Position numbers and translations under genes: made by a program. Source: Galaxea fascicularis (taxonomy: Eukaryota > Cnidaria > Anthozoa > Scleractinia > Euphylliidae). Taken from it: DNA of 64,000 bases. Below the pieces are notes generated by a model, which saw only the letters and a program-made list of their open reading frames with translations, ran no database searches and was not told where the DNA came from. The first letter of the stretch is position 1, and every line of letters starts with the position of its first letter. Shown piece by piece: positions 1 to 12,400 of the stretch. The stretch spans positions 26,246,278 to 26,310,277 of the forward strand of contig OX419341.1 in the NCBI GenBank assembly GCA_948470475.1, read 5' to 3'.

Positions 1-279
1 AGGAAAAAGAGTACTCTATCTCTGACTTATAGATCTTGAGCATGAAGTACCTTTTCATCCGTTAATCCAGCTAACAAGGGAATGAGTTATACTCGATGTT
101 ACGAATTACTTCTGTTGGACACCTCTCATTTATTGGATCGCTAGGGCCTTTGATTTATTTGGAACTGATAGTGTTCAGCTGAAGCGTGCTCTCGGAGGGA
201 AATCCTATTAATCTTTAAGGGGGGGGGGGATAGAACAAAGAAACTTGGAGGCCAAACAAATTTGTGTGACAGAACTTAC
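1..279. other. FREM2-like intron, partial
   Basis: Intronic sequence 3' of exon 8 with a short G run at about 221-230. No further exon is visible. Confidence 0.7.
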
Positions 280-489
280 GGTCAGATGCGGAGTCGTCGA
301 TAGTGATCACAGCTTTGCTTGGCTCACCAACTCCGGAGTTAATAGGCGTTCTTAGTACAAGTTCAAATTCTTCTCTCCCCTCTACCCTGGGGAGACCTTG
401 GTCATCACGGATGGTTACGTCAACAGTTTGGCGATCAGAATATGGAGGGAAGTAAATCATTTTAATGACCGGCGTATAATCTTCACCAG
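280..489 (-). CDS. FREM2: FREM2-like exon 8: Calx-beta 3, second part
   Basis: This 210-nt symmetric phase-1 exon (acceptor TTCTGCAG|CTGG, donor TCTGACC|GTAAGT) encodes AGEDYTPVIKMIYFPP through VEGREEFELVLRTP to ITIDDSASD. It completes Calx-beta 3. The donor is intact, so the gene continues beyond the left edge of the window. Confidence 0.9.
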
Positions 490-3400
490 CTGCAGAACAA
501 ACATTTAATTCATTAGCTTTGTAGGTGTTGAAGTTAGCCAGCTAAAATTATAAAAAGGTCCGAATGAGATAAGCCTTTCACAAATTCCAAAATGGAGTGT
601 TAACTCTGCAGAAAAGAAACCTCCATTCAACCGGGGTTCAAATGAACGGTGTGTTGCAGCTCGTTTCAGTGACTCTGTTTGATTTGAGGTATCATCATCG
701 ACACTTGGAAATTTCAGTGTAGCTTAAAGTACAAAGTTAACTTCGGACTTCTCGGATATGATAAAGTTTTCCAATGAAAATTATCATAAAGTTCAAAAGG
801 GATGAAGGACCTATAATAGAGAATAAGATTGACAAAGGATTGTTTTCAGTTTGCAACTCTTGTAAGTGAAGGAAACCTAAGAGACCCTGTGCTGCTCGTT
901 ATAACAATTTTTATTACAACAACATAAGACCAGGACAAACTAAGTAAAAGAAAAATGGGTTTGGTTTTAGTTTTCCAGCTTTACAGGACACAGACCTACT
1001 CAGTGGGGATGAGCAGAAAAGGGACTCATTCCCCCTCCCCCTCTCCCCCCCCCCCTCCCATACGTCCCCTACTCTTTGCGATCAGTGTGTGGGTTCTTTA
1101 ACAGTTGGAAAGAAGAAAATTTTCCTTTTCTTTGAGACACATTATTCCTTTCATCACAGTATTGTTTGCCCTTTTTTCCCTCATCTGAAACTCTTGGAAC
1201 TTGAGGAGGAGAGAGAATAAGTTTGAGTTTTGTTACCTGTTGCTGATACTGGGTCAGTTTGCCTCGATCTCACGAAAACAGAGGATGACTTGGAAAGGTC
1301 GGTCCCAGTCCTCTTGAGAATGACCTCAATCTTCCCGTCACTCTCATCCAGCAAGTAACGCCGGGATTGAAAGAACATTTTTGGTTCTGGAGCAAAACAA
1401 ACAACAATATTCACATAGAGAAAAGTAAGCAAACAACATGGCAACTAAAGACAAAGACTAAGCGCTCTATTCAAAGAAATTCTTTAATATCGTTTTCTCG
1501 TCCCTTTTTAAGTTGAAAAATGCGAAAACGGTCCCAGAAATGTGAAAAATATTTGGGATATCCTTTTACTTAACAAAACGTACAAGACTATCGGATAGCC
1601 ACGTTTGTTTAAAACGTATTTAGATTTCCGAGCAATTTCCAGATATCAAATTCATTTTATTTTTAGATGTTCCGTGCCTTCTGCCGAAGAATACATTTGC
1701 CTTGTGTCGCCAGCGATTCGGACATCCCTATGTTGTGAAATCTGCACCCCTTGTGGGCGGTTGCAATGGCAGACAATTTTTAATATCATCTAATCCCATA
1801 CGAGTTTAAAGTTACAATCTAGGTCCAGGCAATAAAAGCAGGCTCAGGGGATATAACCAGACGTTGGCGACAATTTCTAATTCAGTTAGTGAATTGATGC
1901 AAACGACTGTTCTCACACCTTAAAGAAAACTATACCCTGAAATCGACAGCGCTGTGAAAACCGCCGCTTTCAAACAAAAGACATAGTCGTGTACTTAAAG
2001 TTAACTTTTAACCTGCGATTTGGGTTAAACGGCTTAACCGGAAAAACAGTATGTAAGCATTGTACATGACAAAAGGTTCGAAATTTTAATCGTTTACTCC
2101 TAAAGATATGCCGCGAGCCTAAAAAACGTGGGATAAAATCCGGAAAAGCGTCATTAGAAATTAGTGGGTTCCTACGCTTAGAGTTATTATGATGACTGTA
2201 TTGTAAAAACAATAATAATAATAAAGGTAACAAAAAGCTTTTGGAGAGCTTACAATGCTGTATTAAAAGTTCAAAAAAAATAAATCGTAGTTTCACAAAG
2301 CAAAATGTGCGTTTTGGGCCATGTTGTAAGGGAAAGTTTAATCAGTTTTTATTTGATGTGCCGCAAAAATTACAACAGTCGGGTTGCAGACGTGAAAATC
2401 TACTTACAGCAGTGTCAGGAAGATTTAACGGTCTAAGCACCCACGCTAAGATTAACACAGCTAATCGGTTTTATAGTCAATTAATTTTGCAGATGGTAAG
2501 TGGTATCTTACCGTCCCGGGGATCTGGGGCTATGATTATCACACTACTGCTTCGTTCACTGTTGATTCTGCTCCCGAGATGAGACAGCACTCGAACATAA
2601 AACTTCTCCTCGTTCTCATACAGGGAGTCGTCTATAATGGTGACAAGGCAATCCTTGGTCGTCTCTTCCTTGAAAAACAAAAATAACAAAGCATGAATGG
2701 TTTAATAGTAATAAATGTTCGACCTCCAAGGTGAGATAGGAATTTTGACACCCTAATGTCGATCTGTCAATGATTTTGCACTACAGCTAATTCTCTCAGT
2801 TCTGGGGAATAGTCTCCTTAAGCAGGGAGTCTTGACATATATGACAGTTAAAATATTGGCAAGGAAAAAGGAGCCGTTTGGCCTTAAGTGAATAAAGAAA
2901 GTGAGGATGAAACGACAAAAAGACCCATTTTCTCATCATTTAAAACAGGCTACATACTCTCAAACGCCTTCACAAACCATTAACTGCTCCTAAATTGGTA
3001 CCGTGTCACAACTTAGCGAGTTTCACAGAACTATCCTAATAATGTCCTGCTTATCACTGTCGGCGCGATAGTCTTCATACATTACATATTAAAGCCCCTC
3101 AACGCTCTCTTAAATTTGTATACAGACGACTGGTTACAACTACCTTTTTCATTTTTTATTTTTTAAGTCTCTGAAACTGTTATCATCAATTTCCCGTTCT
3201 CTTTGTTGTCTAAACTGGTAAAAACCAACTTGGTGATTGGTATGTCGCCTATGGGAGCCCTACTCCCTTCCCTCTTCCCCCACCCCACCCCCCCCACACA
3301 CACACACACACACCCCGCACCACCTTTGAAAGGGATGCCTGGCTATAGGGGGGTGGCGCGAGGGTGGGCTTCCAAAAGAAAGCAAGTAACCCTAGCAACT

Positions 3401-6400
3401 GAGTGCAAAGCCGCTGTTTATCGCCGAAACGTATTTGCACACCCGTTTGGAAAGAGGCAATTTTGGAAATACAATACAATTTATCATTTACTCACCTAAG
3501 GAATTCACAATTCTAATTTACAATGGCGGAAACGTCTACATAGAAAAATATCGAGGTTTGTATTGAAAAAAGTCTACCTTTTCAAATGTGATAACACTGT
3601 CTTTGTTGCCAGGCCGTGAAATGAAGTCGGAGTATGACAATATTGCCGAGGGCATGGTACCCTTCGCCCATCCTGCAAGACAACAGTATTAGACATGCAA
3701 GTCATCTCTGGCTTGTCAAAGTAATTCAGTCGGTTTTTTGGTATTAGCCAACACCAGCCATAGCTGGGTAAGAGCAAAAGGTTACTAGACTCTCAACCCA
3801 AAAGATCCAAAACGCAGAAGAGATACACTTACAAAACGTTTCCTCACTTATACCTCGATTTCACGTCATTTTAGGCGCCTGCATTCCCTTTTGGACACGC
3901 GGTTGAATTCAATATCGCACGCGCTGTTCTTCTGCTCGTCTGCAAAACCCAAATTGTCCTTAAAATTTCTTCCCAAAAGCAACTTTTATGAAAAGACTTC
4001 TACAGGCCTATGCCTGCTTTGCAAGCCGTCGTAAAACACCGTTTAGTTAATTTTGATCTGATCGGTAATGGATGTAATTCAGTCAGGCTGCAAAACTGGA
4101 AATCCACTTTCATACCTTCCCCCATGTCAGATGTTGTCAAACACGTGACATGCAGTTGCTGACTAGAATCTCCTGTCCGTCTTAAAGGCACTCTCATTTT
4201 CCCCACATTTTCTTCCACAATGATTTGACTGCGAACAACTTCAACAGTTGGAGCTAAGAGTGGAAGAAAGAACGAGAAACAATTCTGCATGATGTGATGC
4301 AATGAGAGGAGAATCCTAATCAATTACTCACTACAAGGGAAGACGGTATGGAGTGGATTCTAAAAATATTCTCTCCCCATCACCTCCCTTGAGAACCCTT
4401 AAAAAATAAATACATAGGATTGTTTGAATTTTGATACACCAGTGCTATCAGGCGGAAACGCAGACATTACAAGTCCCACGACCAAAACCCTAAAACCTTC
4501 TATTAAATTAATTATCAATCGCGGACTAGATCCGATACTGTAACGTACACCTGTTAAATGTTAAGGGTGTTTCTAAAGTTATCAACTTTGGATAACATTT
4601 TCATAGACTTACGGGCAAGCACAAGGCCTCCACAAGTTGACCAAGGGTTGGTATATTTTTGGAAAATAAAACAAAATACACTATAGCAGTTTAATTATTC
4701 GAGAGCGAGAATGTTAATACTATTCGAAACCGCTTGTTCTCAATTAGCTAATAATAATAATAATAATAATAATAATAGTAATAATAACTTTACCCAAGTC
4801 TCAAATCTACTAATTGGGGAGACTGTAAAATTCAAATGAATTCTAAATCAACTCAACTCAAGCCAAATAATGATAGTTTTTGAGGAGAGGGGAAAACCGG
4901 GGTACCCGGAGAAAAACCTCTCGGAACAGTGTAGAGAACTAACAGACTCAACCCACTAATGACGCCGAGTCCGGGAACTAACCCCGCGACACATTGGTGG
5001 AAAGCGAGCGCTCTCACCACTACGCCAACCCTGCTCCCCAAGATACATACCATCCTCGGGATCGGTGATGGTCACCTCAACACTTCCAGGTTCCCGGATG
5101 ACGCACATCTGAGGACTGGTCAGTTCCACCTTTAGATTTTCATACCCCTCATATTGCTCGTCATCTTCTACGTGCAACTTCCAATCAAGCCTACTCTGGC
5201 CGGGACTAAACTGCACATGCATGGAACCAAGTAACGAGAAATCTTCGTCTTTGCTGGCTGTGAGACTCGTAACAGACATACGCGCATAGGAGACTTCTCC
5301 GAGAAAGCCCTTCCTATTAACGACAATACGCAATACACCGTCTGTTTCGTTAATTTCGTATATTTGGTGCTCAAATGATACCCATGACCATGCTAGAGAA
5401 AATCTTTGATAGGGAAGTTTGTTTCCGGCAGGATCGCACACTTCAAAGTCAAAGGCATCGTTCGTCGCGTTCGATCCATTGCGAAGAACATAAGTTATGT
5501 TTCCGGAATTAATATCAGCTTGCGTAAAGTTTGTAACTATTTCGTTGTTATGGTAATGCCCTGTTACTGCAAGGATTCCCTTTGTCGGTGGATACGTGAC
5601 AGTGTAGAGTAATTCGGAGTAGTTGCTGTCAAGATCTTCCACTCGAAGCGACGAGCTTGTGATTATAAAACCAAGTCGGTTGTCTGGCAACACATCAAGA
5701 TTAGTGGCTCCTCGATTGAGTACCAATTGCGGTATTCGGTTATCCACAGGCAGTATATCTATGGGTATCTCCCGGCCCGCTCGGACAGGGGTGTTAGTAT
5801 CGGGAAACACGTAAAATTCATTATGCGTTCCATCGCTAAGTACGATTTCAAAGCTGTCCTTGGATATGTCAGTTCCATCGTGCGAGTAGGACACTCTGTT
5901 AAGGTTGATGTCCTGTTGCGTGAACACGCGCGCGGGCATCGCGTTATTAAGTACCCAGCCATGCAGAGGCACACGCGTGACAGTATAAACGAGATTTTCG
6001 GGCGGTGTATCGTGATCTTCCGCCCGAAGCTCAAACGGTGTAATAAGGACAGTTTCACCTTCGTTCACAACAAGTTTGCCGGAGATTACCACAGGTTTTT
6101 TGTTGTCTATGTTAATAAGTGTCACTAAAAATCTGTTCACCACTTTGTTCGTACCATCTGAAACTTCAAAATCGAAGCTATCTGCTGTTGCTTCATCTGA
6201 GCTCGTATGAATGTATATGATTTTGTTTGCCGCCAAATCAAGTTGGGTGAACGTATTCAAACGCACTCCTGGATGATCCAAGTTTTCCAGATGCCCCTTT
6301 TGCGGCTGCTTGATTAGCAAATACCGCAGCTTTTCATTGGGACTTCCAGTATCGCGGGCACTTAGAACATTTGTTGAAATAACCATGCGAGAGTTCTGTG

Positions 6401-9400
6401 TTAGGTGCACACCTTTATTTATGACTGTTGGGTGGATTCGGTCGCCTGCGCTAATCTCTACGTAAAAGTCTTGATTCAGTCGTGTGTTTGTACCATCCGA
6501 CAAGTCAAATTTGATCTGATCTCTTTCGCTGGGAATGTTCTCATCTTGTGAGTACAGCATTAGTCTCTCGTTAATGTTTTTCTGTGTGAATCTTCCGTTT
6601 TTGCCCAAGATTTCCGTTGACCCATTGTAGTTGATTCTGATAAGTCTTCCCGCCCGGGGAGGAGTGCGCACTATGAATGTGATATTCTCATCCGGGGAAT
6701 CTACATCCTGGGCTTCGAGGTTTCTTGGTGTGATTGTTTTGCTTTCACCTACAGCTTCAATGCGCAAGCCAGTGTTCACAGAAAGCATGGGTTCCTCGTC
6801 ATCAACAGGGATAATAAACACCGGTATTATACGAGTGGTGTTGTATTTACCATCAGAGACACAAAGGGCGAAGGAATCTTCAGTGCTTTCGCTTCCATCA
6901 TGCTGATAAACGATTGAAGTTGACTTCTTTATCTGCGTCAGAGGGAACCTGGTAACTGGTGCGGTGTCATCTTGTATGCTTTCTGTGATCATACCGTGGG
7001 CCGGTGGAGTAACTACAATAAAGACCAGTTCATCGAGAGGTTCATCTGCGTCCACTGCGTTTAACACGGTAATGTCAATGATCATCTCCTCCCCCTCGTC
7101 CACCACGAAGTCACGTGTGAAAATTTGCGGTGTCTCGTCATTTTGTGGTAGAATATCGATTTTAAGAAGATATCGCGGCGAAGTGTTGTTACCGTCTGTG
7201 CATGAAAAAGCTACCCAATCCATGGTCGGTTCGGTACCCTTATATAAGTCTTGCACGTAGCTTATGTGGCCAGCTTGAATATCTTCTACGGTAAAGGATG
7301 TGACTCGCTTCCCTGCGTTACTTATCTCTGACCCCGGAGATGGCGCGACATTCTCCAAGAAGCCAACAGTTGGCTGAACGTCTATAATACACGTGACCTG
7401 GCTGTTGGGCGTGTCAGGGTCCGTGACGGTTAGGTGCCGTGATGTTAGTTTTGCTGTACCTCCTTCCTTTACAACCAACTGTTGAATTCTTACAAGGGGT
7501 GGCTGACTGTCTACTGGAAGAATCATTGTAACAATTTCCACCGCTATAAAGTTAAAAATAAAAAGTAAAATCAATGATCAGTTTGGACAGTAAGCCGAAT
7601 AGCAAGTTTCAACGCAAATCGGAACATAGTATACAGTATGTACGAATAGTAGGTTATAATGAATGGATCTTATGCTAGAGTACTGGCCCATTAGACCGAA
7701 CTTTCTTGAGCTTTTGCAGTACAAGTGGATTCACCCTACCCTCTCCGCCATCACAAGGATAGGCATTACCCTCAGCTCATGATCTGTGAACCAGAGTGGA
7801 ACATGTAGAACAAACTGTACCTTCATATCTGCGACCCTCTCGTATCCAGGTGTCCGTTTCATTCAACAGCGTCAAGTTAAAACGATCTACGTCTCCTTTA
7901 AGCCCAGTCTCCCTACCAATATGCTCGTAAAAAATATGCCCGGCTTCCAAGTCCTGGACGCTAAATTCATCACTCGTTTTGCCATCACGCAGGATCCTTC
8001 CCACCCGAGGAGGGGTAGCAATTCGAAGAATGATGTCAGCGTCATGTGGGCTCTGAGAGGTGGTGTGCATTTTGATTGGTTCTCGCGAGTGCTCCTTGAC
8101 TCTGACGGTCATGTTATACACGTGACATGTGATATTTGGCTGCTGTGGGATAAGTACTGGAATAAAGACAACGGCATGACTGTTGGTTTTAACGTTTCTG
8201 ATGTTCATTATCATTATCATTATCACAGATGGCAAGGATGGAAATCACTCTAAAAAGACTGGGCTTCTCAAAGTTCTGAGAGGGCGTTTTTGATAAACTT
8301 GAAAAAAAGTAACCTGATGCTTCCCTCAACAGCTGAATTTTAGAAGCTTTTTTTGTGTGTGTGTAACGTTAATAGACATATTGAACAAAGATTTAAATTA
8401 GAACGGCGAAATTTCAGGGGCAATGCCATTTTCAATTTTATAACGCAGACTGATTTAGTCGGGACATGACGTCAAATACAGTGGAACCCCGATATAACGA
8501 TATGCCAAGGGACCAGTGAAATTATATCGTTATATCGAGGTTCCCGATATAACGATATTGCCGTAAATAACCGAAATATCGTTTTATCGGGGTAAAATTA
8601 ACATTTACTTTTTTTTACTACATATTGTTTAAGTAAACCTGTAATTAGTATCAAATGACTCACAAATGTAGCGTTTCAAGCACGCAGCAATGTCTAAGAT
8701 ATTGTTCATGCCGCGGAGACTAAAGAATAATAGAAGAATATATCCCTTCTTTGTATGATACCCTATCCATGCATTCTGGAATTAAAATGGCTACTAAAAG
8801 GATACAAGGGGGAAATGTATTGGCAAACACCAGAGGCTGCAGCCACACAAAAATCTTATTTCACCGAGCAAAGATTAGGCTCGATTTCCGCCGCTTCCTC
8901 GGGTCAGGCTTCAGTTGCGGGGCGTGAGTGCGAGCTCATTTCCCGAACCAGCGGCTGGTGATCGGACAAGGATAAAACAGTTTTATTTCCTACTCTCACT
9001 TAGTTTTTACTTGAAGCAACTCTTGTGTTTGGACCTTTGCGTACATTCAATAGGCCATTTTCGAGATCGCTTGAGCCTCTGTTTCAAAGGGAGTCTAAGT
9101 GCGAAGTCTTTGTAATGAAAATGAGTTTTCGCTCATATGGAACGCTGAACTTATTACCATCACAAAACTTTCGCTCTTTGACGCGCTTTGAAATAGAGGC
9201 TCAAGCGAACTCGGAAATGGCCCACTGATATTACGTAACGTCTGTGCATGCCTTCATTCGCCAGCAACTCAACACTAGTGATGTGCTAATCCACGCGTTT
9301 CGTTTCTCGTGCAACACAAGATAAACCTAAATGAATGTATTTTTAATTATTTTTGCAATTTTTCCTTTTCACAGCTCGCAAATTCAATCACTGCCGTCTG

Positions 9401-12400
9401 TGCTTTGTAAATGGACAAAATTCAACCCGGTACAAATGTTTTCGCTATAAAAACAAGAAAATGAATTGTTGGTTTACTTTTTGAATCATTTTACCGGTTT
9501 TACCGACGCCTACGAAAAGGAATTTGTTCAGGATTTGTAAATCCAAATAATTATTTCAAAGTCGTGTTCGGAGGAAAACGTCGCTAATTATAGAACACAT
9601 TTCTGGATGGAACCATCACCATTTAAGTATTTGAGGGTAATCTCTAGTCTTATTGCACGATCCGTCCGGATTTTGGGCGCATGTTATTCCAAAGAAAACA
9701 AACACACGCGCTAACGTAAGCAATGCCGGGCATTTTTAGTGCCTGATCAATAAAAGCCTTTACGCGCCACGTAGTTCACTAATTCATTTATCACGCACTT
9801 GATTCACTGTTTTTCCAGCAAGAACCTCGAATCAAAACACTTTGACAGAGTTTATAGAGCCGAAAAAAAGTCGTTCCACCAAGAGGACATCTGGTCTGTA
9901 CGTCAAACCACACGGCCTGGTTATATCCGTTTTACGTTACCCTTCTGAAATGTACATTGTCATCTTATCCACTAATAGCTGTGAAAATCAACTTATTTTG
10001 TCACTGAATAGAGGCATAAACCAGCTGTACTCTCTATTAACACGTATAAGAAGATTATGTAAAAGCAATTATTCTAGAAAAATTGTTCAGAAAATGGGGC
10101 AGAATTTATTGGATTGAAATCGTTCCACGATTGTCTTAACTCTGTACGTAATATGCAGATGTGTTACAGGCTGACGTAGGTGTTAATGATAAGTCTGTTT
10201 TGGCACAAAATCCTCTCTCCGGTTTTGGGGGATCTGTTTAACGTAACAACGCGAGATGAATACGTCACGAAAAGCGGTTGTACGTAACAAAGACCGCGAG
10301 GAACTCGAGCGAAAACGAAATATGAACTAGAAATTCATTTGCCTCTGATCGGAAAGCTGAGAACAAAAGAGATGTTATGAATTCGAAGTCAATTTGTTGT
10401 TTTCATGCGTTTTTATGTGTAAGAATTAATCAGTTTAAAGAGGATTAGGCAGTTTTTACATAAATGAGAAGAGAGAGATTAAAGAGCTTAACTACAATAA
10501 AAAAAGGCAAAGAATTTCCGAAGAACGATGAGATAGAGCACCACATGTTTTGTTGACAGGCGAACAAATGGTTCTTTAAATGGGATCTCTATGGAAGATA
10601 TTTTTTACTTCCCAGTTTTCGTTTTCCCTTTTTTTTCCACTGTTATTTTACATCGAACTAAAGGTCTAACTCTTGAATACGACGGTAAGAATTAAATATT
10701 ACTTTCCAAGCTGCCTTTCACAGTTGGCGTCCAAGGCAAGTCAAGCCTTTGACAAAATAGGCAAAAATTGCAAAAAATTAACCGATGACCACAAATAACG
10801 AGCAAAATACAGTCGTATTAAGCGGTCAATTATTAAAGTTCCTTAATTTCTGTAGTTTTGTCTTCTATTAAGCGGTGAAGGCCAAGACAAAATTTGTGTC
10901 CGCAACAAATGTTGCGCGCGAGCAAACGCGGAAACATTTGTGTTGGCAACAATGTGTCCGCAACAATGTGTCCTCGTTTGCCAGGGCCTTAAGTCCCATA
11001 AAACTGTTTCCATTGTCTTGATTTGTATTAAACGGTCATTTTGTAAAAAAATCATTCAAATGTGAAACCAAATAGCCTGACAGGTCATAGAATTCCGTGA
11101 TTATTTTCACACATCATTAAATCGGCGGAAATTGAAGTTTTTGCTTTTTCAGGTCTTAATTAGTGATGAATGCGATATAAAATGGTGTCCTTCTTGTTTT
11201 TGCGTATTCTGAGCAACCTTTAAGCAGTCACCCTGTTTCAAACCGTCTGGTCATACCGCGATACAAGTTCGTCTGTAACTTGCTTCCAAAGGTAATCAAA
11301 ACAGTGAATTATGAAAATCAGAGCCCATGCACGTTTTCTACATACGTTTTCGCATCTCACCGATGAAGAGAGAGCAGTCCCGAAACGTCTGACATTCACT
11401 AATATCAGTGCCCACGATTTTTTTAAAACCTTCAAATTTACATTTACAATGGCGCTAGTCAGTACTTAACATATTCTTATTATGTTTCCCATATAATATG
11501 TTATTTGAAAAGTATTCGATGTGAAATGAAGACTTCACTACAATGCCATACGTGGACTTCTCTTTTACACCCAGCTGAAGAAAAAAACGATTACCTGCAG
11601 AAAAATGCCGAACAGGAAAAAACATCCCATGGTCCGGCTAAAGAGAGGTGTGGTGTTAATTAAATTCGAAACATATTTCCTGATTCTTTTAATCTGCTTG
11701 CAATGGAATTCTAATTAAGTTTTCATGACAGTGTTTTGGAAGTTATTAACTTAAAAAACACCTCTCAACCCGGAGCTTTTTTATACGCCCCTTTTCTTAC
11801 TATAAAGAGAAATTTTAAAAACAATTTTAATCGCAATCTATTTTTATCTTTGTCATCTATAGTTAGGAATTTAAACAATCAATCAAACCGAATCAGTGAT
11901 CATAAAGTTATGTCAAATGTAAATCGTAATTTGCATGAACTGTAGATATTCAAAACTGCCAACATCATGTCGTTTCTTATAAAAGAAAGCGCACTTTTCA
12001 CCGACGCATGAATTCAGTTCCAGTTTGTGAACCCATGATGCCAGTAAGCGAACGATCTAGCCTCCCATATCAACAGTCCCTCAGGCTCCTCCAGGCTTAT
12101 CAAATAAACACGACAAATTAGCATGTGAGAGTCCCCATGGGTGAAGGGGGAGCAGCTTGTGAACTTTCGAGGGTGGTGTGGGGCTCACAGTGTCCGATTC
12201 TTTCTTTGTTTTCGTGCAGAGAGATTGAAATAGGCAAGCACGTTTCACCCGTTTCTCGACTATCTTTCTCAAAAATCGAAGCTACAAAGTTCATTTCAAA
12301 AAGAAGTACAATCAGACATTCCCATTCCCCCATGGCGATCGCAGTTGAAAAAGAATAAACTAAAAGATGGATTTTCCCCCTCGAGTTAAAACGTTTATGC

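Larger units (their letters stand above)
490..4806. other. FREM2-like introns between exons 8 and 4
   Basis: The non-exon parts hold only simple sequence: a C-rich run at about 1028-1059, a CA repeat at about 3294-3314, and a TAA-type microsatellite at about 4748-4786. No other coding exon was found. Confidence 0.6.

Noticed and set aside
5727..6128. Plus-strand frames within FREM2-like exon 3
   Set aside because: Antisense shadows of the 2.5-kb coding exon.
12118..12358. Overlapping frames on both strands near 12.1-12.36 kb
   Set aside because: Lie inside FREM2-like intron 1, do not fit its phases and have no homology cues.
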